Origin: Bradyrhizobium guangdongense
Lineage (GTDB): Bacteria > Pseudomonadota > Alphaproteobacteria > Rhizobiales > Xanthobacteraceae
DNA: 64,000 nucleotides
NCBI RefSeq assembly: GCF_004114975.1
Contig: NZ_CP030051.1
Location: 496,001-560,000 of the forward strand
Reading direction: 5' to 3'
Below are positions 17,471 to 25,964 of the stretch, piece by piece; the first letter of the stretch is position 1; each line of letters begins with the position of its first letter. The position numbers and the translations under genes are program-made. The notes beneath the pieces were generated by a model. It was given only the letters and a program-made list of their open reading frames with translations, did not search any database and was not told the DNA's origin.

Positions 17471-18544
17471 ATGATCACCGCATCCAAGGCCGTCATTGCA
17501 TTCTGTCTGCTCGCGGTGGCCGGCACCGTGCTGGTGATCGGTCCAACCGAGCTGCGCCGCATGCTGCCGGGCGGGGCAAGCACCGAGGTCGCCGCCGTCA
17601 CCAAGCCCGAGAGCAAGCCGGAGGCAAAGGCCGAGGCCAAGGATGAAGCCAAGCTTGAGGCCAAGCCTGAGGTGAAGGTCGAGCCCAAGACAGAGTTGAA
17701 GGTTGAAGAGCCGAAGCTCGCTGCGGCCGCACCGCCTGCGCCGTCCGTTGCCCCTGTGACTGCCGACGCGCCGAAGCCGGATGCGCTCGCGGAGACGCGG
17801 AAGCAGGTCACGGCGCTGGCCGATGTCGCTCCAGTGAAGCCGCAGCCTTCCGTGGCGGACACCGGCCCTCGTTTCGACGTCGCGCGCGTTGACGATCATG
17901 GCGAGGCGGCGGTGATCGCAGGCCAGGCCGCGCCGGGCGCGAAGGTCGAGCTGCTGCGCGACGGGCAACCGCTCGACAGCGTCGTGGCCGATGCGTCCGG
18001 GCAGTTCGTCATGACTCCGCCAAAGCTTCCCGCCGGCAGCTACGAGCTGGCGCTGCGCGCTCACGCACCCGACGGCACCGTCACGCAGTCCGGCCGCACC
18101 ATGCCGGTGACGATCGCTGAAGTCGCGCCGCCCGCGCGCGTCACACCGGTCGCAAAGCAAGACGCAAAGCCTGATGCGAAGCCCGACGACAAATCCGACG
18201 TCGTCGCTGCCCTGCCGTCGCCGCGCCTTGCGGCGGTCCCGGAGCGATCGGCGGTTCGGCCCCGCCTGATGGGCGCGCCCAAACCCAAGTCGATGGCGCG
18301 GGTGCCGGCGGCAGGGCCGACGGTCGCATCGGCCTCGCCCGCGGACGCGCTCACCACCGGAACGGTCGAGGCCGGCGGCAGCCGGGTGATTTCCCGCGGC
18401 GACAGTCTCTGGGCATTGAGCCGCCTCGCCTATGGCGACGGCGCCCGCTACGCGGTGATCTTCAACGCCAACCGCGAAAAGATCCACAACCCCAACCTGA
18501 TCTATCCCGGTCAGACCGTGGTGGTGCCGCAAAAGGCGCAGTAA
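17471..18544 (+). CDS. LysM-domain envelope protein with Lys/Glu/Pro/Ala-rich linker
   Basis: A 357-residue protein. An N-terminal anchor helix (AVIAFCLLAVAGTVLVIG) is followed by a long low-complexity segment of EAK/PEAK/PEVKVEPK repeats (about 44-90). An Ig-like beta domain lies at about 130-210 (AAVIAGQAAPGAKVELLRDG). A second linker precedes a C-terminal LysM at about 304-354 (RVISRGDSLWALSRLAYGDG...NPNLIYPGQTVVVP). The protein is anchored in the inner membrane with its peptidoglycan-binding end in the periplasm. This architecture is widespread in Rhizobiales. AAGG lies before the ATG. Confidence 0.88.
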   Translation: MITASKAVIAFCLLAVAGTVLVIGPTELRRMLPGGASTEVAAVTKPESKPEAKAEAKDEAKLEAKPEVKVEPKTELKVEEPKLAAAAPPAPSVAPVTADAPKPDALAETRKQVTALADVAPVKPQPSVADTGPRFDVARVDDHGEAAVIAGQAAPGAKVELLRDGQPLDSVVADASGQFVMTPPKLPAGSYELALRAHAPDGTVTQSGRTMPVTIAEVAPPARVTPVAKQDAKPDAKPDDKSDVVAALPSPRLAAVPERSAVRPRLMGAPKPKSMARVPAAGPTVASASPADALTTGTVEAGGSRVISRGDSLWALSRLAYGDGARYAVIFNANREKIHNPNLIYPGQTVVVPQKAQ

Positions 18545-18574
18545 GGCGTGGCCGAGACGGCGGTCCTTCGTCTC

Positions 18575-18736
18575 CCTCGCCCCGTTCTTACGGGGAGAGG
18601 GCGGGGTGAGGGGCTATCTCCGCGATCATTCTCCGCGATCATTCTCCGCGATCATTCTCCGTCGATAGACCCGTACCCCCTCACCCGGAACGCATCTGAC
18701 GATGCGTTCCGACCTCTCCCCGCAAGCGGGGCGAGG
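18575..18736. repeat. Composite palindromic element with 13-base tandem repeats
   Basis: The outer ends CCTCGCCCCG and CGGGGCGAGG (18727-18736) are complementary. Inside are GGGGTGAGGGG versus CCCCCTCACCC arms and a perfect ten-base hairpin GGAACGCATC/GATGCGTTCC (18687-18710). Three head-to-tail copies of CTCCGCGATCATT lie at 18618-18656. It belongs with the element between hmgA and fahA at 39862-40018. Confidence 0.8.
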
Positions 18737-18790
18737 TAAAGCGCGCCGCGATGATGCCTCACAGCTCTGCGACGCTTTGGCCGTCTCGCC

Positions 18791-20197
18791 GTGGAACAAT
18801 TGGTTCCCTCGCGAGTCTTGCTCATGCGTCGTGATGCGCGCTTGGCGCTGGAGGAGGGCCAAGAGGTGGTCAACTCGGTGGTCAGCTCGGTGGTCAGCTC
18901 GGCAAGCCTATCGGGATCGCGCTTGAGGCTGGCGTTGGCCGGCGCGGTGCTGGTCCTTCTGACAGTGATGCTGCCTGATACGGCGCAGGCGCAGTTCGGA
19001 TTCCGCGGCGGACCGCTCGGCGTGGCGCGCTTTGCGGTCGGCCATATGCTCGGCCTGTCGCGCCTTCGCCACGCCCGCATGGCGGTGCGCGGCGGCCGCT
19101 ATCGCTCCGCGGCGCTGCGGTCGCAGGATCCGCGCGGCAGCGAGCGCGGCCAGCCAGCGAACCCCTATGTCATGCGCGCGGCGCTCACGGCGCAGGCCGC
19201 GCTTTCGGGCTGGCACGGGGGGCGTCGTCCGCAGGGCTGGTGGCGCCATCCCGACGGCAGCTATGGCTGGATCGGTCCCGTGTTCTGGCCGTTCGCGCAT
19301 GACGATCTCACCAATGCGGTGATTGATGGCGATACCACCAGCCTCTCGCTGTACGGCTATGGCGATATCTACGCCGCGATCTTCGCGCCCTACGCGGCCC
19401 CGGAGCTCGCCGCCTACACCACACCCCATGGCCGTCGTGCGCGACGTGTGCCGTCGGTCGAGGCGGTTTGCGACAGCAGCGACACCGGCGGCCTGCCCGT
19501 CGAGCGCATCGCCGCCGCCGTGCAGCCGAACGAGATGCAGCGCACCGCGCTGGATGAGCTCGCAAGCGCCTGGACGAGCGCGCGCGATACCATTCGCGCC
19601 TCCTGCCCGGCGCAGGCGCCCACCAATGCCGCCGAGCGCCTCGGTGTGATGCAGGCCCGCCTCGATGCGATGATCAAGGCCATCGATGCGCTGGCGCAGC
19701 CGCTCGCCAAATTCGTCGAGCTGCTCGACGACGGCCAGAAAGCGAAGCTCGACTCGCTGGCGAGGGAGCGCCAGGCCGCGCTTGCTTCGGCTCAGCACAA
19801 GGACGCGCAGCCGGCTCAAGCGGCGCAGGCGGCCAAAGCCTGCGATCCCAATTACGATCCCCGCTACGATGTGCAGGCCCAGCGCCAGTACGAGCAGCTC
19901 GTGCAGCAGCAATGGCCCACCGACGACATCGCCTCGACCCTGAAGCTCGACGACACCGGCCGCGCCCGCCTCGACGTGCTCCAGGACACGACGCTCCGCA
20001 CCCTGCAGACGCTGAGCTCTTGCCCGATGAAGGCGGCAGCCACCCCGCAGGCCCGCCTCGCCGCCGTGAAGACGCGCCTGCAGACGATGCAGCAGGCGGT
20101 CGCCGGCGTCGCTGACGCGCTCGACGATTTCGAATTCGACCTGAGCGACGAGCAGAAGGCCGCGTTCGAGGCGATCGGGCCGAAGCGGGGGGCGTGA
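18791..20197 (+). CDS. Spy/LTXXQ-like periplasmic protein
   Basis: Up to 468 residues. A signal/anchor helix at about 43-67 (LRLALAGAVLVLLTVMLP, DTAQAQ) precedes a mature part of long helices with three LTxxQ-like segments: VQPNEMQRTALDEL, LLDDGQKAKLDSLA and DLSDEQKAAFEAIG. That pattern is typical of Spy/CpxP-related periplasmic chaperones; the middle section (WHGGRRPQGWWRHPDGSYGW) is family-specific. The N-terminus is uncertain: the first 35 residues include a translated 12-base tandem repeat (18866-18901, VVNS/VVSS/VVSS), and the ATG at 18824 or the GTG at 18832 region may be the true start. It converges on the cyclase gene. Confidence 0.75.
   Translation: MEQLVPSRVLLMRRDARLALEEGQEVVNSVVSSVVSSASLSGSRLRLALAGAVLVLLTVMLPDTAQAQFGFRGGPLGVARFAVGHMLGLSRLRHARMAVRGGRYRSAALRSQDPRGSERGQPANPYVMRAALTAQAALSGWHGGRRPQGWWRHPDGSYGWIGPVFWPFAHDDLTNAVIDGDTTSLSLYGYGDIYAAIFAPYAAPELAAYTTPHGRRARRVPSVEAVCDSSDTGGLPVERIAAAVQPNEMQRTALDELASAWTSARDTIRASCPAQAPTNAAERLGVMQARLDAMIKAIDALAQPLAKFVELLDDGQKAKLDSLARERQAALASAQHKDAQPAQAAQAAKACDPNYDPRYDVQAQRQYEQLVQQQWPTDDIASTLKLDDTGRARLDVLQDTTLRTLQTLSSCPMKAAATPQARLAAVKTRLQTMQQAVAGVADALDDFEFDLSDEQKAAFEAIGPKRGA
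18866..18901. repeat. 12-base tandem repeat in the Spy-like gene
   Basis: GTGGTCAACTCG is followed by two copies of GTGGTCAGCTCG. The repeat is in frame and adds four residues per copy just before the signal/anchor helix. Confidence 0.8.
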
Positions 20198-20222
20198 TTA
20201 GCGAAGACGGGCTTGATTAGAG

Positions 20223-20239
20223 GAGCAGGTGGCCTGCTC
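20223..20239. terminator. Bidirectional hairpin between convergent genes
   Basis: GAGCAGG (20223-20229), loop TGG, CCTGCTC (20233-20239). It lies exactly between the ends of the Spy-like gene (plus) and the cyclase gene (minus). U-tracts are short, so its strength as a terminator is inferred from position. Confidence 0.5.
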
Positions 20240-20245
20240 TTCCGT

Positions 20246-22693
20246 TCACATCCTCCGCCTTGCCGCCGTCGCATCCAGCACGTTGTCCACCGCCTCGCGC
20301 CAGCCGAGGATCTCCATCGCCAGCACCGGGTGATTGAAGCCTTTGAGCTGGAGATCGTCGAGGGCGCGGGCTTCGACCCATGGCTCGACCATGCCGTAGA
20401 CGCGGCGGCTGACCACGATCTGGTTGGGCTTGGCCTCGCTGCACAGGCGGGAGGCGAGGTTGGTGACGCTGCCGATCGCGGCATATTCCAGCCGCTGCTC
20501 GAAGCCGACCTGGCCGAGCGTGGCATAGCCGAGCGCGATGCCGATGCCGAAGCCGAGGCTGTGCCCGCGGTTGCGCCAGCGTTCGGTCAGCGGGCCGATC
20601 GTGTCGCGCATCTCCACCGCCATCTTCACGGCGCGCGCGGTGTGGTCCTCGAACTGGATCGGCGCGTTGAACAGGATCATCACGCCGTCGCCGGCGTATT
20701 TGTCCAGCGTGCCCTCGTATTTGAAGATCAGCTTGCCGAGCGCCGCGTGATACTCGCGCAGCACGTTCATCGCTTCTTCCGGCTCGGTCGCTTCCGTGAA
20801 CGCGGTGAAGCCGCGCAGGTCGCAGAACACCACCGTCACCTCGCGGCGCTGGCTGGTGAGCAGCCCTTCCGGACTGTCCGATGAGGCGATCAACTGCGCC
20901 ACCTGCGGCGCGAGGAAGCGCTCGAGCTTGCGAATGCGCTCGATCTCGCCGAGCTGGGTCTTGACGCGTTCTTCCAGCGACTTGTTCCAGTCCTTGAGCT
21001 GCTCGGTCTGCTGCTTGAGCTTGTCGGCCTGGGCGCGCACGGTCTCGTTGGCAGTCTCCAGTGCGTGGCTCTTGTGGTCGACCTCGGTGAACAGCCGCGC
21101 ATTGCGCATCGCCAGCACGGCCTGGTTGGCGAAGGTGCGCATCAAGCCGGTGAGGCTTCCTTCGAACGCGCCGATCGCGCGGCGCAGCACCACCAGCGCG
21201 CCGAGCGTGCCCTGCTGGTCGCGCAGCGGCACCACCAGCACCGAATGGAAGCCGGCGGCGACCGCGACGTCGCGCAAGGGCTGCTCGGCGGCGTGGTCGA
21301 GATCGGCAATCGCGATCGGCTCGCCGCTCGCGGCGGCATCGCTCAGGATGTTCTCGCCTTCGCCGATGGTGACATGGACGCCGTCAGCCGACTTGTCGAT
21401 GCCCTTGGCCTCGATCAGGTTGAAGCGATGTCGTTCGGCCTCATAGCCGTAGATCAGCACTGCATCGGCATGGCTGATCTCCAGCGCGCGGGCGGCGATG
21501 GTCGGCAGCACGGCGTTGAGGTCGAGCGAGGAGGCGAGGGCGCGGCCGACCTCTTCCAGCACCTTCAGCTCGTTGATCGACTGCGCGAGATCGCGGGTGC
21601 GCTCCTCGACCTTTGTCTCGAGGTTCGTGTAGGTCTCCTGCAGCTGGCCGGCCATGCGGTTGAACTGGCCGGCGAGCTCCTCCAGCTCGTCCGAAGTGTG
21701 CACGTCGATGCGGTGGCTGAAGTCGCCTTCGCCGAGCCTGTGCGCGCCATCGCGCAGCGCCGTGATCGGAATGATCATGCGGCGCGCCAGCAGCGTGCCG
21801 GCGAGGATCGCGACCAACAGGCCCATGCCGATCAGAAGCGCGATGCGCACGAGCTGGTCGCGGATCGGCGTCAGGGCCTGCGTGGTCGGCTGCTCGAACA
21901 ACACGCTCCAGCCGAGCTTCGGCACCGTGCTCGCGGCCGACAGCACCGAATGGCCGTTGAAATCGGTGCCTGACGTGTCGGGCTCGCGGCCCGGCGCGAT
22001 GGCAGCCGCAACCTGCGGCAGCTTCGACAGGTCCTTGCCGATCTCGGGTCCTTTCGACGAGGTCGCGAGCACGCGGCCGCGCGCGTCGACCACATAGGCA
22101 AAGGCGGCCTTGCCGACCTGGGCGTCGGACAGAAAGTCCGAGAGGAAGCCGAGATCGACCTCGGCCACCGTGACGCCGGCGTTGAAGCCGGAATGCGCCA
22201 CCGAGATCGACATCACCGGCTTCTGGTCGACGAAGTAGGCCGGCGCATAGCTGACGCCGCGGGCGACCGCTTCGGTGAAGCGTATGTCGCGCGCGAGGTC
22301 GGCATTGCCGCCGGTCGTGGTCGACTGGCGCGAGACGCGCAGCACCTCGCGACCCTCGCCATTGAGCTGGAACAGCTGCGAGACCACGGCGACCTGTTGC
22401 AGCAGCTGGGCGTAGTCGGCGCGGCGCTTCTCGATCGTGTCACGGCTGGCCGTGGTCACCCAGCTGATCTGGCGCTCGAGCTCGGAGACGGATTGCTCGA
22501 TGCGCCGGGCGGCGCCTTGCGCCTTGTCCTCGAGCCCGTCAGTCAGCTGTGTCTTGGTGGCGCGATAGGAGATCCAGGTCTCCATCGCGCCGTTGACGGC
22601 AAGCACGAACACGACGAGGCCGACGAGGGAGACGACGTATTTGGCGAACAGGCCCTCGCGCAGAAACCAGGTCTTGTCTTTCGCACCCGTCAT
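20246..22693 (-). CDS. Membrane-bound adenylate/guanylate cyclase with HAMP and GAF domains
   Basis: An 815-residue class III nucleotide cyclase. TM1 is at about 18-38, a periplasmic sensor at 40-280, TM2 at about 288-310 and HAMP at about 311-365 (LGEGDFSHRIDVHTSDELEELAGQF). A GAF domain lies at about 380-545, a coiled coil at about 550-605 (TETVRAQADKLKQQTEQLKDW) and the catalytic domain at about 620-790. The two metal-binding aspartates are present in VVFCDLRGFTAF and DKYAGDGVMILF. It makes cAMP, less likely cGMP, in response to an extracytoplasmic signal. The same window encodes two Crp/Fnr proteins and CRP-type palindromes, so a local cAMP circuit is possible but not shown. Confidence 0.88.
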   Translation of the reverse strand: MTGAKDKTWFLREGLFAKYVVSLVGLVVFVLAVNGAMETWISYRATKTQLTDGLEDKAQGAARRIEQSVSELERQISWVTTASRDTIEKRRADYAQLLQQVAVVSQLFQLNGEGREVLRVSRQSTTTGGNADLARDIRFTEAVARGVSYAPAYFVDQKPVMSISVAHSGFNAGVTVAEVDLGFLSDFLSDAQVGKAAFAYVVDARGRVLATSSKGPEIGKDLSKLPQVAAAIAPGREPDTSGTDFNGHSVLSAASTVPKLGWSVLFEQPTTQALTPIRDQLVRIALLIGMGLLVAILAGTLLARRMIIPITALRDGAHRLGEGDFSHRIDVHTSDELEELAGQFNRMAGQLQETYTNLETKVEERTRDLAQSINELKVLEEVGRALASSLDLNAVLPTIAARALEISHADAVLIYGYEAERHRFNLIEAKGIDKSADGVHVTIGEGENILSDAAASGEPIAIADLDHAAEQPLRDVAVAAGFHSVLVVPLRDQQGTLGALVVLRRAIGAFEGSLTGLMRTFANQAVLAMRNARLFTEVDHKSHALETANETVRAQADKLKQQTEQLKDWNKSLEERVKTQLGEIERIRKLERFLAPQVAQLIASSDSPEGLLTSQRREVTVVFCDLRGFTAFTEATEPEEAMNVLREYHAALGKLIFKYEGTLDKYAGDGVMILFNAPIQFEDHTARAVKMAVEMRDTIGPLTERWRNRGHSLGFGIGIALGYATLGQVGFEQRLEYAAIGSVTNLASRLCSEAKPNQIVVSRRVYGMVEPWVEARALDDLQLKGFNHPVLAMEILGWREAVDNVLDATAARRRM

Positions 22694-22949
22694 CCGGTTC
22701 CTCTCGCGCCGCGGCCGACGCCGGCGCTATGGGCGGTACAGGCCCATCGCCCTTCTAGCACAATTTGGGCTTTTGGACGGGCAAGAGGCCGGACCAGGCG
22801 CAGGTGTGGGACCCGCCGGTGAATGCAGGGCTGACCGGCAGGGCGGCGGATTGCCGCAGCTGACAGGCTCCCTCCTCCGTTCGGAGGAAGAGCTGTGTGA
22901 TGAGGCGGTGTAAGGGCTTCGCGTGGAGTTCGATGCCTTGATCCCCCAA

Positions 22950-24989
22950 TCACCTGTTAAAGAGCTGTCGCATCAGGTCGTTCATCGGCTGACTGTCCTG
23001 CTGCGCCTCGGCCGGGTCCTGGGTTGGGGGCGCGGGCGAAGCCTGCGGCGCCGGGCTGGTCGGCGCGCCGGGCAGGCTGCGGCTGCGGCCGGTGCTGTTT
23101 CCGGCGCCGCCTGCGAGCCCCTGCTGGATCAGATTGCCGATGGCCTCGCCCAGCTGGCCGCCGAGCAGATTGTTCTGTCCCTGTCCTTGCCCCTGCTGCG
23201 GGGCTTGCGGATTGGCGTTGCCGCTCGGTGCGGCGCCGCCGAGGCCAAAACTGTTCAAGATGTTGCCGAGCCCGGCACCATCGGGTCCGAACAGGCCCTT
23301 GCCCATCTCGCGCAGCTTCGCATAGGCCGCGTCCGGATTGTCGAGCACACCGGCCATATCAGGGTAGATCCGTGGCTGCGACCACGCGCCTGTGATCATC
23401 ACGGGGATGCCGAAGCCGACCGGCTCGGACGCGCGGCCCTGGCCTTGCGTCGTCATCACCAGCTTCGGCTCGACGCGAAAACCCATCATCTTGGTGTCGA
23501 GCGCGATCGTGCCGGCGCCGGTGACACGCACCAGCGGTCCGATCAGGTTGAGATCGGTCGTCACCGCCTGGCCCTTGTCGATGCGGAACGACGCCGAGAG
23601 TTGCGAGAGGTCGGTGCTCTGCTCCTGGCTGTTGTCCTGGTTTCCCTGCCAGCCCGACAGCGTGCCCGATGTCAGCGAGCGGATCATCTGCGCGACGTTG
23701 ATGCCGCGGATGGCGCCGTCCTGGAAATTGACGAAGGCGGTGCCCTGCATGTTCGCCATCAGCGCGCGCTGACTGGCGCCGGCGCTGCGCAGCGCGAGCT
23801 TGGCCTGCAGCCTGCCGTCGATCCGGTCGAATTCGGCAAGGCCCTGCAGCAGTGGCAGCGCGCGCACGCCGACGAGGTCGGAATGCATCGCAAAGCTCGG
23901 CGCGCCGCCGGTCGCGTCGAGAATCACCTCGCCCGAGACCTGGCCGCCATAGGCGCCGAGATTCGCGGTGCCCGCCTTCAAGACGCCGCCGGCGAGCTTC
24001 GCATCGAGCGCCAGCGGTGCAAGACGGGCGTCGCCGATGACGGCTTCGTTCGCCGAGATCCTGATCTGCGCGTCGACATAGTTGAGCCCGAACACGTCGA
24101 TCGGCGCATCGCTCCAAGGCTGGCCGGTCGCGCCCTCGGGCGATTTCGCCAGCGGGATCGCGAGCCGCTGGAAGTCGAGATCGACCTTGACCAGCGGCTT
24201 GCTGGCGATGTCGACGGATGCCCAGCCGTTGAAGCCCCCGTCGCCGAGCGTGCCATTCACGCCATTGATCATCACGACCGCACCGTTCAACCGCATGTCG
24301 GCATGGCCGGCCAGCTGAGACTTCAGCACGTCCGGCATGTCGATGACGAAATCCACGGGGATGCTCTGTCGCTCGATCGGAGGCGCCGGCGGTGTCGCCT
24401 TGATGTCGAACTTGGTCGGATGCTCGCCGACGCGTGCGGTGCCGGCGAGATTGACCTTGCGGTCGCGGCCGATGACGGCGTCGGCGTTGATGGCGCTGAT
24501 GCGGCTGTCGACACGGTCGCGGACACGCGAGAATGCGACTTCGCCGTTGATGATCTTGACGTGGCCGATGCTCGCGCCATCCGCATCGAGTGCGATCGGT
24601 TTCGGCGATGCATCGGCGTTCGGCAGACGCTCACGCAGCAGCGGTTGGTACAACACCGGATGGGTGACGACGATCTCTTTGATGTCAGGATGGCCCGACC
24701 ATACGCTCGAAAGCGACATGTCGGCTTGCACGCTGTCGATCGTCACCCGCGTAATGCCGCTGCGGTCCTTTGGGTCGGACAGCGTGAGGTCCTTGAGCGT
24801 GATGTTCAGCGTCGGCCACAGGCTGATCCTGGTGGTGCCGTCGATCGAGAGGCGATAGCCGCTCGCCTGCTCGACGCGCGAGGCAATCGTCGCGGTCAGG
24901 AAGCCCGAGGGGATCCCGATCACCAGCAGGAGGACGATCACGACGATGACGGCGGCCAAAGCTGCGCCGACGAATTTCACGGCTCTCAT
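22950..24989 (-). CDS. AsmA-family protein
   Basis: A 679-residue inner-membrane-anchored protein. One N-terminal helix (FVGAALAAVIVVIVLLLVIG) precedes an AsmA N-terminal region (SGYRLSIDGTTRISLWPTLNITLKDLTL). The AsmA_2 region has SLTSGTLSGW and VTGAGTIALDTKMMGFRVEPKLV. The last 100 residues are Gly/Gln/Pro-rich and probably disordered (PQQGQGQGQNNLLGGQLG). AsmA-like proteins form long beta-grooves and are linked to lipid transport and outer-membrane assembly. It is divergent from the Crp/Fnr gene, with 246 bases between the starts. Confidence 0.88.
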   Translation of the reverse strand: MRAVKFVGAALAAVIVVIVLLLVIGIPSGFLTATIASRVEQASGYRLSIDGTTRISLWPTLNITLKDLTLSDPKDRSGITRVTIDSVQADMSLSSVWSGHPDIKEIVVTHPVLYQPLLRERLPNADASPKPIALDADGASIGHVKIINGEVAFSRVRDRVDSRISAINADAVIGRDRKVNLAGTARVGEHPTKFDIKATPPAPPIERQSIPVDFVIDMPDVLKSQLAGHADMRLNGAVVMINGVNGTLGDGGFNGWASVDIASKPLVKVDLDFQRLAIPLAKSPEGATGQPWSDAPIDVFGLNYVDAQIRISANEAVIGDARLAPLALDAKLAGGVLKAGTANLGAYGGQVSGEVILDATGGAPSFAMHSDLVGVRALPLLQGLAEFDRIDGRLQAKLALRSAGASQRALMANMQGTAFVNFQDGAIRGINVAQMIRSLTSGTLSGWQGNQDNSQEQSTDLSQLSASFRIDKGQAVTTDLNLIGPLVRVTGAGTIALDTKMMGFRVEPKLVMTTQGQGRASEPVGFGIPVMITGAWSQPRIYPDMAGVLDNPDAAYAKLREMGKGLFGPDGAGLGNILNSFGLGGAAPSGNANPQAPQQGQGQGQNNLLGGQLGEAIGNLIQQGLAGGAGNSTGRSRSLPGAPTSPAPQASPAPPTQDPAEAQQDSQPMNDLMRQLFNR

Positions 24990-25117
24990 GTCGACTTTCC
25001 AAAAACGGACGAGCGGCGCCGCATCCGGCAGATGCCCCGTCCTTTACGCCCGAGTTTATCCCGGGACGGGAAGCCGCTCCAAGTCGCTAAAAATAGTCGG
25101 GAGGTGCTGCAAAGTTA

Positions 25118-25133
25118 TGTGACTTATGACACA
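25118..25133. promoter_or_regulatory. CRP-like imperfect palindrome upstream of the Crp/Fnr gene
   Basis: TGTGA-CTTATG-ACACA matches TGTGA-N6-TCACA with one mismatch. It lies 103 bases before the Crp/Fnr start and between it and the divergent asmA gene. It could be an autoregulatory site. Confidence 0.4.
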
Positions 25134-25235
25134 CTTTCCCGACGCGGTTTTACGCGATTCTGACGTTGATGCTTCCAAGCGATTTGCAAGTGGGTTGCCA
25201 CAGAACCTGGCCAAGGAATTCACAAGGACGTTGAA

Positions 25236-25910
25236 ATGAGCAAGCAGGCCGAATTTGCGGTCATTCTGAAAATGAATGCCATGTTCGCCGATCTTGGGGC
25301 GGACGAACTCCAGCGGCTGTCCAGCCTCTGCCACACCCAGCATCTGGCGAATGGCGAGGTGCTGTTCCAGAAGGGCGACCCGGGCGATGCGCTGTTCGGC
25401 GTGCGCCGCGGCCAGGTGCGCATCGAGACCGGCGCCTCCGACGGCAGCCGGCTGACGCTGAACTTCATGGGGCCGGGCGATCTGTTCGGCGAGGTCGCCG
25501 TGCTGGACGGCCAGAGCCGCACGGCGGATGCGACTGCCGGCGAAGCCAGCGAATTGTTCGTGCTGCGGCGCGAAGACTTCCTCGCCTTCCTCGAGCGCGA
25601 GCCCAAGGTCGCGATCAAGATCATCGCGCTGCTCTGCCAGCGCATCCGCTGGCAGAGCGAGCGCATGGAGGAATCCATGTTGCAGCCGCTGCCGGTGCGC
25701 CTGGCGCGCCGGCTCTGCGCGCTCGCCGCCGATTTCGGCTCGGAGGTGCACATCTCGCAGGAGCAGCTCGGCGTCTTCGTCGGCGCCGCCCGCGAGAGCG
25801 TCAACCGTCAGCTTCAGGCCTGGCGCAAGGACGCGATCCTGGACCTCCAGCGCGGCCGCATCCTGCTGCGGAACATGACGAAGCTGACCGCGATCGCGCG
25901 GAACGAGTAA
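25236..25910 (+). CDS. Crp/Fnr-family transcriptional regulator
   Basis: A 224-residue protein. The cyclic-nucleotide-binding beta-roll spans about 10-125 (LANGEVLFQKGDPGDALFGVRRGQVRI, GPGDLFGEVAVLDGQSRTADA). A dimerisation helix and a Crp-type winged HTH follow at about 145-215 (LGVFVGAARESVNRQLQAWRKD). The FGE-VA-LDG-SRTADA cassette resembles the phosphate-binding cassette of CRP, so cAMP binding is plausible. There are no Fe-S cysteines of the FNR type. AAGGA lies before the ATG. Confidence 0.87.
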   Translation: MSKQAEFAVILKMNAMFADLGADELQRLSSLCHTQHLANGEVLFQKGDPGDALFGVRRGQVRIETGASDGSRLTLNFMGPGDLFGEVAVLDGQSRTADATAGEASELFVLRREDFLAFLEREPKVAIKIIALLCQRIRWQSERMEESMLQPLPVRLARRLCALAADFGSEVHISQEQLGVFVGAARESVNRQLQAWRKDAILDLQRGRILLRNMTKLTAIARNE

Positions 25911-25934
25911 GGGCAGCCATCGCGGCGAGATGTT

Positions 25935-25951
25935 CGTTTCGCCGCGAAACG
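25935..25951. terminator. Small hairpin between convergent genes
   Basis: CGTTTCG and CGAAACG are separated by CCG. They lie between the end of the Crp/Fnr gene and the end of the RND permease gene, where a bidirectional terminator would be expected. There is no clear U-tract. Confidence 0.4.
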
Positions 25952-25964
25952 CGCCGGCGGGAAC

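Noticed and set aside
17336..18532. 398-codon minus-strand frame over the LysM gene
   Set aside because: Low-complexity antisense shadow; the plus frame has the signal anchor and LysM motifs.
22690..22953. 87-codon minus-strand frame between asmA and the cyclase gene
   Set aside because: It overlaps both flanking genes' ends and has no signal, domain or ribosome site.
22923..25163. 746-codon plus-strand frame over asmA
   Set aside because: Arg/Asp/His-rich antisense composition without motifs; the minus frame is a clear AsmA protein.
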